Assembly (NCBI RefSeq): GCF_042655435.1
Contig: NZ_JBHSMG010000004.1
Location: 128,641-192,640 of the forward strand
Source: Lysinimonas soli
Lineage (GTDB): Bacteria > Actinomycetota > Actinomycetes > Actinomycetales > Microbacteriaceae
Length of the DNA: 64,000 nucleotides
Direction of reading: 5' to 3'
The notes beneath the pieces were generated by a model, which was not told where the DNA came from, searched no databases, and saw nothing but the letters and a program-made list of their open reading frames with translations. How positions within the stretch are numbered: the stretch's first letter is position 1; each line of letters opens with the position of its first letter. Below are positions 16,286-24,044 of this stretch, in pieces. The position numbers were made by a program, and so were the translations under genes.

Positions 16286-16545
16286 TACGCGACGTTGACC
16301 CAGTCTCGAACCGCGGCTCGGATCGCCTCGGAGCGGCTCACGTGCTCGCGCTCGGCTCGGGCGGCGAGAGCCTCGAGGAGGGTCTGGTCCATACGGACCG
16401 GCACGACCTCGCTGGCGCCGTCGCCCAGGGGCTTGCGACCGCGCTTGCGGAGTTGTTCGACTGGGTAGCCGGCCTCAGCCTCTTTCGACCACTCCTGAAT
16501 CCGTTGGTCCGTTACCTCGATGCCATCGATTCGTTCCTCAGCCAC
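16285..16545 (-). CDS. Ribbon-helix-helix antitoxin
   Basis: An 86-aa protein with a C-terminal ribbon-helix-helix domain (about 46-84: VVPVRMDQTLLEALAARAE, SRSEAIRAAVRDWV), the CopG/MetJ DNA-binding fold. Its position, antitoxin first and overlapping the toxin start, is the usual order. TACGAT lies 6 nt before the GTG start, so transcription is probably leaderless. A short palindrome ATGCGCAT (16567-16574) just upstream could be the autoregulatory site. Confidence 0.7.
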   Translation of the reverse strand: MAEERIDGIEVTDQRIQEWSKEAEAGYPVEQLRKRGRKPLGDGASEVVPVRMDQTLLEALAARAEREHVSRSEAIRAAVRDWVNVA

Positions 16546-16967
16546 GGCAAAATCGTATTACGAAAAGATGCGCATGTCCTGCTAGAAGTCAGAAGCGCCG
16601 AACTTGTCTGCTGTTAGGTGAGCGACGTTCCGGACGACGAGCTTTCGGCCATTCGCCCAACAGCGCGACGAGGGCGTGGATAGGTGGCCCACATTTCAGA
16701 GAAATCACTGCTGTAGTCGCGATCGAAACGGAGGACCTCATTTGCATCGTTAAACGCCGCCGACCGAACCAAGAACTGATTGTGACTGAGGCGCGGAAGG
16801 CCTGCCCACTGGAGGCTAGAGAGTCGGCTGATCGCATGTTCAAGGCTTCCTGTGGCCGGATCGTCTGGATGAAGTCGTCGAGGCGGTTTCGCGCCGGCGC
16901 GAAGCCGCGCTGCGGTCCATGGCGATCTGAGCCGCGCCGCGCAGCAGAACTGCGCTACGTTCGGCCG
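16546..16967. other. Island spacer without a confident gene
   Basis: This stretch holds the antitoxin promoter region at its left. Minus-strand open frames run through 16614-16850, for example one ending in SEMWATYPRPRRAVGRM, but none has a convincing start, motif or coding bias. It may contain a decayed island gene; I see nothing firmer. Confidence 0.4.
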
Positions 16968-17567
16968 GTGAGGACGCCGAGCTGGACCGTCAGAACTCTC
17001 GTGATCGCGGGGCTTCTCATCGGCGCGGCGCTGTTCATCGTTGTGTCGATCGTCACTCCACCCGGCAATCCCTCGACCGGTCTCCGCGCCTGGAACATCA
17101 AAATCCTCCTCGCACTCATTTCGCTGTTCTTCCTCGCGTTCGCCGCGATGGTGCTCCTCCAGACCATCCGTCGGCGATCGGAATTGCGATTCGCTGCCTC
17201 GCTTGATGCTGACCTGGTGATCCCCGTCTACGTCCACCCGCTCACCCGGCACCAGATCCATTCAGCGTTGCCAGGTGCAAGTTCGGAGCGACTGCCTACC
17301 CGCGCCATGATTGCTGCGAGTCGCACCGGCCTAAAGCTGTGGGGCCGCCCAGCACGCAGGCTCGCCACCATCCCTTGGTCCGATATCGCGACGGTGGTGC
17401 CCTTCGAGATGGAGAGTGCCAGAAGTCGCTTTGCAGGTCTTTCGATCCAGCTGATCGGCAACGAAGGCAAGGTGCAGGTCCACCTAGTCGGCACGGGGTT
17501 GCTCGCGATACCTAGTCGCGAGCAGGCTGTCGACGTCACGGCCAAGATCCGCGCCCTCCGAGCCTGA
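16968..17567 (+). CDS. Two-helix membrane protein, island gene
   Basis: A 199-aa protein of no recognised family. There are two hydrophobic helices (about 10-28 and 43-65) and a soluble C-terminal part of about 125 residues rich in short beta-prone segments (IPWSDIATVVPFE, GLSIQLIG), similar in plan to bacterial PH-like membrane proteins. The GTG was chosen because TACGTT/CGGCCG/GTG gives a leaderless start and the upstream extension is not hydrophobic. The 166-aa protein encoded at 18092-18592 has the same plan, and the two may be distant paralogues. Confidence 0.6.
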   Translation: MRTPSWTVRTLVIAGLLIGAALFIVVSIVTPPGNPSTGLRAWNIKILLALISLFFLAFAAMVLLQTIRRRSELRFAASLDADLVIPVYVHPLTRHQIHSALPGASSERLPTRAMIAASRTGLKLWGRPARRLATIPWSDIATVVPFEMESARSRFAGLSIQLIGNEGKVQVHLVGTGLLAIPSREQAVDVTAKIRALRA

Positions 17568-17597
17568 CGCTTTCGCGCCGCCGCAGTCAGTCGTTCG

Positions 17598-18004
17598 CTA
17601 CGCGAACCAGCGTAGATCCGGTGGGAACTTCCCGCCCGTTTGCTTGACGTGAGCGCCGACGGCTTTTCGTGCACGATGCCAGGCGGGCGTCCTTCGTGCC
17701 GTGAAGGCGATCATCCAACCGCTCAGGGCGAGAAACACCGCCCCGACGAGAACTGCGAGCCACAAACGGACCGAAGTTGCCACCCGACGAACCCGCCAAG
17801 GACGGCGACGACGCTGGCGATGAGGAACCAAAGGTACGGGCTGTATGGGGCACTAGGCGCTGGCAAGTTCTTGAAACCGAGCGGGTTGACACCCTCGCCC
17901 GCCGCACGCACGATTTCGGCGATCCCCGGGTCCATGCGCGGAAGTCGCTTCGCGCGCGGCTCACGCGCGTGAGGGCCATCGCCAATGTGCCGACCGGTGG
18001 ACAT
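17598..18004 (-). pseudogene. Frameshifted two-helix membrane protein gene
   Basis: Two overlapping frames read as one protein if a single-base shift is allowed near 17775-17790. The first (from 18004) gives an N-terminus and a helix SPYLWFLIASVVAVLGGFVG. The second continues with LWLAVLVGAVFLALSGWMIAF and ends KFPPDLRWFA. Joined, they make about 135 aa with two helices. GATGCT stands 6 nt before the ATG. A real frameshift, a sequencing error, or two unrelated frames are all possible; the complementary hydrophobic pattern favours a broken gene. Confidence 0.45.
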
Positions 18005-18091
18005 GCGGATAGCATCGCAGAAGAACTCCAGCCACCTGCATCCGGCTTAGCTGTATCCACCTGAGGCGGCGTCAATAGGCGGCCGGAACGG

Positions 18092-18592
18092 TCAAGACTC
18101 TGGGGCTGTCGATGCCAGCTTGGCGTCTCGGTACCGGTTCATGAGCTCGGCGAGCTGATCTGCGCTGAGGCCGCCGAAGCCTGCTTGGACGCCCTCGTAG
18201 CCACCGGCGATCACCTGAGTCGCTTTGCGAACCGGGACATGATCGTCCCTGGCCGAGCTATAGATGACCATTATCGTCCCCCCAATGTGCTGGGCGGTGA
18301 ACCTACTGCATTCCTCCCAGGCCCTTTGCATCGCGCTTCGCTGGAATGGCGCCTGCAGTTGAAATCCACTTTCGTCCAAGACCAGATACGTCGGGCGCGC
18401 GAGTTGAACCGCGAATAGGACGACTCCGAGCCCGAAGAATGCAATCGCGCTCCAACCGACCCATGGGCTCTGGGGAACAATGACGATTCCGACAGCGACG
18501 AAGGCACCGACCAGAACCAGAAGCCGAACCGCTCGTCTCCGGGGCATGTTCAGCCTGAGTGGCGACCGAACGCCCGAGGACGAATCCGACAT
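18092..18592 (-). CDS. Two-helix membrane protein, island gene
   Basis: A 166-aa protein. After a short polar N-terminus come two hydrophobic helices (about 23-40 and 45-63) and a C-terminal domain of about 100 residues (YLVLDESGFQLQAPFQ, GGTIMVIYSSARDDHVPV). No family is recognised, but the plan matches the 199-aa protein encoded at 16968-17567. The start ATG has TAGGAT 7 nt upstream, which favours it over the longer reading. Its promoter lies back to back with the region before the Fic gene. Confidence 0.6.
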   Translation of the reverse strand: MSDSSSGVRSPLRLNMPRRRAVRLLVLVGAFVAVGIVIVPQSPWVGWSAIAFFGLGVVLFAVQLARPTYLVLDESGFQLQAPFQRSAMQRAWEECSRFTAQHIGGTIMVIYSSARDDHVPVRKATQVIAGGYEGVQAGFGGLSADQLAELMNRYRDAKLASTAPES

Positions 18593-18604
18593 ATCGTCGA
18601 TCCT

Positions 18605-18704
18605 AGGAGGTGAAGTCTTGGCTACGATCACCGGCGAGCGGACCTTAGCGATTCGCCCATTCCTACCGGTCAAGGCCAATACTGTTAGCAGAGGCGCTCA
18701 TTAG
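18605..18704 (+). other. Possible 28-codon leader reading frame before the Fic gene
   Basis: A very strong ribosome site AGGAGGTG (18605-18612) is followed after 5 nt by a TTG and 28 open codons ending at TAG. It is too short to judge as a gene, and the ribosome-site match could be chance. It is noted because few other genes here have so good a site. Confidence 0.2.
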
Positions 18705-18731
18705 TAACAGTTTTAGCGAAAGTGTTACTAA
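18701..18731. promoter_or_regulatory. Palindromic operator in the Fic promoter
   Basis: TTAGTAACA (18701-18709) and TGTTACTAA (18723-18731) form a perfect 9-bp inverted repeat with a 13-bp centre. A further half-site CTGTTA lies just upstream. The right arm overlaps the -10 TAAGCT (18729-18734), which stands 6 nt before the GTG of the Fic gene. A repressor bound here would block transcription. The Fic protein has its own C-terminal winged-helix-like end, so autoregulation is the simplest idea. Confidence 0.65.
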
Positions 18732-18740
18732 GCTGGCCTC

Positions 18741-20006
18741 GTGGTAACGGATCCGAGCTCTCCGAAGGCAAGCGAACAGGGAAGCTCTCTCGATGAGATC
18801 TCCCTGCCGGTGCCTGCCCTCAGGCACGAAGATCACGTCTGGGAGATGGACCCCGAAGGCGAGTTCAGCCGGGCCGAACGGCAAAGAGGATCCGGGCCGT
18901 ACCAGTCGACGATTCCCGCGCGCATCGCCCACTACTCGCCGCGCATCCCCACCCCGATCGCTGCCGACCTCGAAGACGCGACAAAGGCATTGGTCGACTT
19001 TGACGCTCACGCGGCGATGACCCTGGGGGCGGGGAACGCGGCGCTCGGACCAATGAGCGCAATCCTCTTGAGAACCGAGTCGGCAACGTCATCGCAGATC
19101 GAAAACCTGACAGCGGGCGCGCGTCAGCTGGCGCTGGCGGAGCTCGATGAATCTCAGAGCCAGAACGCGAGGATCATCGTTGCGAACGTGCGCGCAATGG
19201 AAGCGGCGCTTGCACTCGCTGACCAGCTGGATGAACAGAGCATTCTGACCATGCACGGTGAACTCCTCGCACGGCAACCCGGTTGGGAGTCGTACGCGGG
19301 CGTGTACCGGGACGAACTCGTCTGGGTAGGTGGTGATCGAGGGTCACCCCGCCGCGCGAACCACATCGGGCCACAGGCCGACCTCGTACCGGGCGCGATA
19401 GCCGACCTGCTCGAGTTCATTCAGCGAGACGATCTGCCGGTGCTCGCGCAGGCGGCGATCGCACACGCTCAGTTCGAGACGATCCACCCGTTCGCTGATG
19501 GGAATGGGCGCACAGGTCGAGCTCTCGTTCAAGCAATGCTTCGAGGCAAAGGACTCATCCGGAATGCGACCGCGCCGATCTCCGCCGGGCTTCTGAGAGA
19601 TACAGACTCCTACTTCGACGCATTGACGAGATTCCGTTCTGGAGATGCAGCTGCGATCGTCGAGCGATTCAGCAGCGCGGCTCGCTATGCAGCGGTCTCG
19701 GGTATGAAGCTGGTCGACGACCTCGCCCATGAGCAGGAGCGCTCGCGCGCCCTGCTCGGGAACCTTCGCGCTCAGGCCGGCGCTTGGAAGGTGCTCCCGC
19801 ACCTCATCGTCCAACCCGTGATCAACACTGCATATCTGCAGAACGAGCTGGGGATGAACGCGATGTCCGCGGGCCGAGCGCTGGGACAGTTGACCGAGGC
19901 GGGGGTCCTGAGCGAGTCAACGGGACTGCGGAGAAATCGCGTATGGCAGCAGAAGGAAGTCCTCGGGATCCTCGATGACTACGCCGAGAGCATTCGTCGT
20001 GGCTGA
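18741..20006 (+). CDS. Class II Fic-family protein (AMP transferase type) with HTH end
   Basis: A 421-aa protein with a Fic domain carrying the complete motif HPFADGNGRTGR (249-260), the ATP-dependent AMPylation signature. An N-terminal helix motif SSQIEN (117-122) fits the class II inhibitory pattern [S/T]xxxE[G/N], in which Glu121 blocks the active site. The C-terminus (about 340-410) looks like a winged helix (NELGMNAMSAGRALGQLTEAGVL). The GTG start is 6 nt from -10 TAAGCT, so it is leaderless. It is the largest gene of the tRNA-Lys island and has no separate antitoxin beside it. The target protein is unknown. Confidence 0.88.
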   Translation: MVTDPSSPKASEQGSSLDEISLPVPALRHEDHVWEMDPEGEFSRAERQRGSGPYQSTIPARIAHYSPRIPTPIAADLEDATKALVDFDAHAAMTLGAGNAALGPMSAILLRTESATSSQIENLTAGARQLALAELDESQSQNARIIVANVRAMEAALALADQLDEQSILTMHGELLARQPGWESYAGVYRDELVWVGGDRGSPRRANHIGPQADLVPGAIADLLEFIQRDDLPVLAQAAIAHAQFETIHPFADGNGRTGRALVQAMLRGKGLIRNATAPISAGLLRDTDSYFDALTRFRSGDAAAIVERFSSAARYAAVSGMKLVDDLAHEQERSRALLGNLRAQAGAWKVLPHLIVQPVINTAYLQNELGMNAMSAGRALGQLTEAGVLSESTGLRRNRVWQQKEVLGILDDYAESIRRG

Positions 20007-20023
20007 AGGATCGGCTCAACCAG

Positions 20024-20050
20024 TCATGACCAAATCACGACCACAGGCAT
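20024..20050. repeat. 27-bp terminal repeat of the island, right copy
   Basis: It starts TCATGACCAAATCA and differs from 15801-15827 at two positions. It ends 6 bp before the right 81-bp attachment repeat, much closer than the left copy (124 bp). Confidence 0.6.
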
Positions 20051-20056
20051 CCGGGA

Positions 20057-20173
<117 letters not shown>

Positions 20174-20288
20174 GCAATCCGGATATCCCGGACCGAGGGT
20201 CCACGATAGCACCCCGGGTGCCAGCGGCGCCAAACGGTCGGCCGTGGCATCCGTCGCGGGCCCCGGCGGCCGTCCTAGGGTGGAGGTC

Positions 20289-20768
20289 GTGACCGACACC
20301 GTGCGCCTCGAGGCGGGCCAGCTCGCGCCCGATTTCACCCTGACCGATCAGAACGGGCGCAAGGTGACGCTCTCGGCGTTGCGCGGTCGCAAGGTGATCG
20401 TGTACTTCTACGGCGAGGCGTCGACGCCCGCGTGCACCGCCCAAGCCTGCGATTTCGAAGAGAGCCTCGGCACGCTCGAATCGGCCGGATATGCCGTCCT
20501 CGGCATCTCGCGCGACCAACTGCCCGCGATCGAGAAGTTCGCCGCGGCGCAGGGGCTGACCTTTCCCCTGCTGAGCGATCCCGGCCGAGCCGTGCACGAG
20601 CTCTACGGGGCATACGGCGAGAAGAAGCTCTACGGCAGGGTCGTGCATGGGGTCATCCGCTCGACCTTCGTGCTCGACGAGCACGGCGTCATCACGATGG
20701 CCCTCTACGGCATCAAGGCCACCGGCCACGTCGCGATGCTGCGCCGCAGGCTCGGTCTCGCGGCCTGA
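20289..20768 (+). CDS. Peroxiredoxin, PrxQ/BCP type
   Basis: A 159-aa thiol peroxidase of the AhpC/TSA fold. Peroxidatic Cys49 in STPACT and resolving Cys54 five residues later (TAQACDF) mark the atypical 2-Cys PrxQ group. It would reduce peroxides using a thioredoxin. The GTG was chosen because TAGGGT lies 7 nt upstream (leaderless). The GGAGG there is only 2 nt from the GTG, too close to act as a ribosome site. A GTG four codons later is the alternative start. Confidence 0.88.
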   Translation: MTDTVRLEAGQLAPDFTLTDQNGRKVTLSALRGRKVIVYFYGEASTPACTAQACDFEESLGTLESAGYAVLGISRDQLPAIEKFAAAQGLTFPLLSDPGRAVHELYGAYGEKKLYGRVVHGVIRSTFVLDEHGVITMALYGIKATGHVAMLRRRLGLAA

Positions 20769-20781
20769 GTCGGCGCGGGCG

Positions 20782-22356
20782 TCAGCCGCCCGTGCGTCGC
20801 ATCCGGGCGAGCAGCGCCGGCCCGGTGCGATCCAGGATGCGCCCGCCCACGCGCACGCCGATGACGTGTGAGGCGGCGCCCCAGCCGACGCCCACCACGA
20901 GCGCGGCCCAGCCGAGCGGCCTCGAGCCGGACGCCAGGCTCGCGATGCCCAGTCCGAGTTCCGGCAGAGCCAGGGCGATCGTGACCCCGGTGACAGCGTA
21001 CGAGCCCGCGATCGAGGTCATCCCCGACCCGGCCGCGGCCGTGAACGGGTTGCCACCGGCGCGCGCGACGGGCACGACGATCGACGCCGACGAGACGCTG
21101 ATCACGGCCAGGCCCGACAGCAGCACGCCGAGCGAGATGCCGAGGACGGCCGGCAGGTCGCGTTCGGCCCCGGCGACGGCGAGCGACACGACCGCGACGA
21201 CCAGCACCGAGGGGAGCGCGAACACGAGGAGGGCGAGAGCGCGGCCGATGCGGTCGTCTCGACCGCGCACGCCGCTCGCCAGGTGCAGGGCGAACGCCGT
21301 TCCGTCGTACGAGATCACCGCGAACAGGGTGAGCGGCAGCAGCCCGGCGACGATCGGGGCTGCCACGTCGACGAGACCCGAGGCCTGTACCAGAGCCGCC
21401 AGCAGCACGAGCAGGGCCGGCATCAAGGGCACCAGGATGAGCTGCCGCGCGAATCGCGCGTCGCGGAACCAGTAGATCAGCGAGCGGGCCGCGATCGCCC
21501 CCGCCGGGGTGGCCGGAACCACCCCGAAGACGCCGAGGCGCCCCCCGGCGACCGCGCGCACCCTCGCTCCCCCGCCCCGGTAGCGGAAGGTGGCGAGCAG
21601 GGCGGACCGCCAGATGACGACCATGAGGGCGAGGGTGATGAGCGAGAGACCGAGGGCGAGCACCGCTCGATCCGGATGCCCCGCCACGAGCTGCCCGGGC
21701 ACGCTCCAGATCGCACCGAACGGCGTCGCCCCCAGCACCTGCGCCGTCACGGAGAACGGCTCGTCCGACGCGAGTCCGGCCACGAGCGCAAGAGCCACCG
21801 GGCCGAGCAGCACGATGGCCGCGACGGCGAGCACCGCGACCCGCACGAGCGGACGACGACCGGCGACCAGGTTCGCGGTGACGGTGGCCGTCATCCGTGA
21901 CCCGACGATGCAGAGCAAGGTCGCGATCGCACCGCATCCCACCGCCGCCCAGGCCGCGCCGGGCGTCTGCCGCCAGGCCAGCGCAGTGCCGACCGAGGCG
22001 AGCAGGGTGACGATCCCCGGGATCCAGGTCGCGCCGACCAGGGTCATCGCCGTCATGAGGCGACCGACCGGGATCGGGAAGGGCGAGAGCTTGAGCGGGT
22101 CGAGGGTCGGCTCGATGCCGGTGGCGATCAACGGGATGAGGAACCAGCCGAGCGTCAGGGCCACGCCGCCGATCACGACGGTCGCCTGTTGCACGGGCTG
22201 CGGGTAGTCCGCGAGCGCGGCGAGGCCTGCGATGACCAGCGAGAGCACGACGAGAGCTTGAAGCGCCCCGAAGATGACCGCGAGAAGCTGGATCGTGTTG
22301 CGGCGCAGCGTGTTGGCGAGCACGCGGAACCGCAGGCTCAGGAGCGTCGCAACCAC
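20782..22356 (-). CDS. ABC exporter membrane subunit
   Basis: A 524-aa integral membrane protein with about twelve hydrophobic helices, of the ABC-2-like exporter type. The GTG start lies inside the end of the ATPase gene (19-nt overlap) with GAAGGG before it, so the two are coupled. With the ATPase and the small membrane protein it makes a three-gene exporter operon. The substrate is unknown. Confidence 0.82.
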   Translation of the reverse strand: MVATLLSLRFRVLANTLRRNTIQLLAVIFGALQALVVLSLVIAGLAALADYPQPVQQATVVIGGVALTLGWFLIPLIATGIEPTLDPLKLSPFPIPVGRLMTAMTLVGATWIPGIVTLLASVGTALAWRQTPGAAWAAVGCGAIATLLCIVGSRMTATVTANLVAGRRPLVRVAVLAVAAIVLLGPVALALVAGLASDEPFSVTAQVLGATPFGAIWSVPGQLVAGHPDRAVLALGLSLITLALMVVIWRSALLATFRYRGGGARVRAVAGGRLGVFGVVPATPAGAIAARSLIYWFRDARFARQLILVPLMPALLVLLAALVQASGLVDVAAPIVAGLLPLTLFAVISYDGTAFALHLASGVRGRDDRIGRALALLVFALPSVLVVAVVSLAVAGAERDLPAVLGISLGVLLSGLAVISVSSASIVVPVARAGGNPFTAAAGSGMTSIAGSYAVTGVTIALALPELGLGIASLASGSRPLGWAALVVGVGWGAASHVIGVRVGGRILDRTGPALLARMRRTGG

Positions 22357-23120
22357 TCGGGCCCTTCGCTGTGGCGGCGACCGCCGACCAGGTCGAGAAA
22401 GCGGTCCTCGAGGCTCGCTCCGCCGCGCACCTCGTCGATCGTCCCGGCCACGAGCACCCGCCCGCGGGCCAGGATCGCGACGTGATCGCACATGCGCTGC
22501 ACCAGGTCCATCGAATGACTCGACACGACGACCGTGCCGCCGGAGCGCACGAATCCCTCCAGGATGTCGCGGATGTTCGCCGCCGACACCGGGTCGACCG
22601 ACTCGAACGGCTCGTCGAGCACGACGACCCGGGGCGAGTGGATCAGCGCGCAGGCCAGGGCGATCTTCTTCGTCATGCCGGCCGAGTAATCCGCGACGAG
22701 GATGCCCGCACTGCCCTCGAGGTCGAGCAGCTGAAGCAGGTCGCGCGTGCGTTCGGCGATGACCTCCCGGGGCAACGAGAACAGCATCCCCGTGTAGGTG
22801 ATCAGCTGCTCGCCGGTCAACCGGTCGAAGAGCTCCACCCCGTCGGCGAGGTTGCCGATCATCCGCTTGGCGGCCAGGGGTTCCCGCCAGACGTCGATCC
22901 CGTGCACGAGCGCGGATCCGGAATCCGGCCGCAGCAGACCCGTGGCCATCGAGAGCGTGGTGGTCTTGCCCGCTCCGTTGGGGCCGACCACCCCGTAGAA
23001 AGAGCCGCTGGGAACCCTGAGGTCGACCCCGTCGACGGCGACGGTGGCCCCGTAGCGCTTGCGTAATCCGGTCAGGTGCAGCGCGGCGCCGTCGAACTCG
23101 TGCGACGCGGGCGTGCTCAC
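22338..23120 (-). CDS. ABC exporter ATPase
   Basis: A 260-aa ATP-binding subunit. Walker A GPNGAGKTT, Walker B VVVLDEPFESVD, and switch His in SSHSMD are present. The signature is YSAGM in place of LSGGQ, a variant often seen in ABC-2 type exporters. The GTG start overlaps the stop of the upstream membrane gene (GTGA). It energises the 12-helix protein encoded by the next gene. Confidence 0.92.
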   Translation of the reverse strand: MSTPASHEFDGAALHLTGLRKRYGATVAVDGVDLRVPSGSFYGVVGPNGAGKTTTLSMATGLLRPDSGSALVHGIDVWREPLAAKRMIGNLADGVELFDRLTGEQLITYTGMLFSLPREVIAERTRDLLQLLDLEGSAGILVADYSAGMTKKIALACALIHSPRVVVLDEPFESVDPVSAANIRDILEGFVRSGGTVVVSSHSMDLVQRMCDHVAILARGRVLVAGTIDEVRGGASLEDRFLDLVGGRRHSEGPEWLRRS

Positions 23121-23518
23121 GGGGTGTCCCGTCGCGCCGAGGTCACGGCGACGACGGGCTTCGCGAAGAGCAGCAGGAAGACGACGGCCGCGACGACGAT
23201 GAGGGGCCAGCCCCAGCCCGGCTGGGCGACCGTGCCCTGCAGGGCGCCGACGCCCACCGCCACCTGCAGGAACTGCCAGACGATGGCCGCCGCACGAATC
23301 CACGCCTGACCGCGCAACGTGCCCACCACGATCGCACCGAGCCAGGCGGCGGCGATGAACGCGACGATCGTGAGGGCGATCCCGCTGGCGACCGAGGTCG
23401 CCGGAGCCACCAGCACCTCGACCAGCAAGGTCACCGCGAGGGCCGCCAGAGCAAGGAATTCCAGGGTGAGCAGCGCGATCAACACCCACAGCAGGCCGGG
23501 GCGTCGTGCTGAGTTCAC
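23117..23518 (-). CDS. Four-helix membrane protein of ABC exporter operon
   Basis: A 133-aa protein with four hydrophobic helices and short loops. No named family. It is the first gene of the exporter operon and overlaps the ATPase by 4 nt, so it is likely a partner or regulator of the exporter. The GTG start at MNSARRPGLLWV is preferred, since the helix begins soon after; a TTG 13 codons upstream is possible. Confidence 0.7.
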   Translation of the reverse strand: MNSARRPGLLWVLIALLTLEFLALAALAVTLLVEVLVAPATSVASGIALTIVAFIAAAWLGAIVVGTLRGQAWIRAAAIVWQFLQVAVGVGALQGTVAQPGWGWPLIVVAAVVFLLLFAKPVVAVTSARRDTP

Positions 23519-23718
23519 AGTGTTATCCCATTCGTAACTATTGATTAGCCGTAACAAGTATGAAACTCTTGAACCGGTTGATGTGACGCCTACAGGGTCG
23601 TAGGTGAGTCCCGAAATCTCTAACCCCCCACCTTTTCGGTCACTCTTCGACCGCGCGCAGATCCGAAAACTCTACGGATTCGCGACCGCGTCAACAGCAA
23701 CGATGAAGGAGCACCACC
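23519..23718. other. Divergent region before whiB1 and the exporter operon
   Basis: A 200-bp region between divergent genes. It is AT-richer than its flanks, with repeated GTAAC/GTTA words (23534-23556: CGTAACT, CCGTAACAAG) that may be promoter or operator elements. No clear palindrome and no small gene are seen. The whiB1 ATG has AAGGAG before it. Confidence 0.4.
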
Positions 23719-23967
23719 ATGGATTGGCGTGACAAAGCCGCCTGTCTCACCGCAGACCCCGAATTGTTCTTCCCGGTGGGGAACACGGGGCCGGCCGTCG
23801 ACCAGATCGAGAAGGCGAAAGCCGTCTGCGCCCGCTGCTCCGTGACCGAGATGTGCCTGCAGTACGCCCTCGAGACCAACCAGGACTCCGGCGTCTGGGG
23901 CGGCCTCAGCGAAGACGAGCGCCGGGCGCTCAAGCGTCGTGCGGCGCGGGCGAGGCGCGCAAGCTAA
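23719..23967 (+). CDS. whiB1: WhiB1-type iron-sulfur regulator
   Basis: An 82-aa WhiB protein. Cys9, Cys37, Cys40 and Cys46 bind the [4Fe-4S] cluster, the GVWGG turn (58-62) follows, then the basic tail ALKRRAARARR. MDWRDKAAC ... DPELFFPVGN is the WhiB1 form. In mycobacteria WhiB1 is essential, binds the principal sigma factor and reacts with NO. The neighbouring minus-strand pdtaS keeps the mycobacterial gene order, which supports the name. Confidence 0.93.
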   Translation: MDWRDKAACLTADPELFFPVGNTGPAVDQIEKAKAVCARCSVTEMCLQYALETNQDSGVWGGLSEDERRALKRRAARARRAS

Positions 23968-24044
23968 GCGAGACGCATCGCGCCTCGCGGGCCGCGCCCC
24001 CGCCGCCAGGTCACTTGAGCCTGCGCATGCGCAGCTGACGCGAC

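Noticed and set aside
16614..17261. A 215-codon minus-strand gene in the island
   Set aside because: Most of it is antisense to the membrane protein gene at 16968-17567, and the start lacks a promoter or ribosome site. The part below 16850 remains unexplained and is noted as spacer.
15801..20050. The 27-bp repeats as terminal inverted repeats of a transposon
   Set aside because: They are in direct, not inverted, orientation and lie inside tRNA-derived att repeats; no transposase is present between them.
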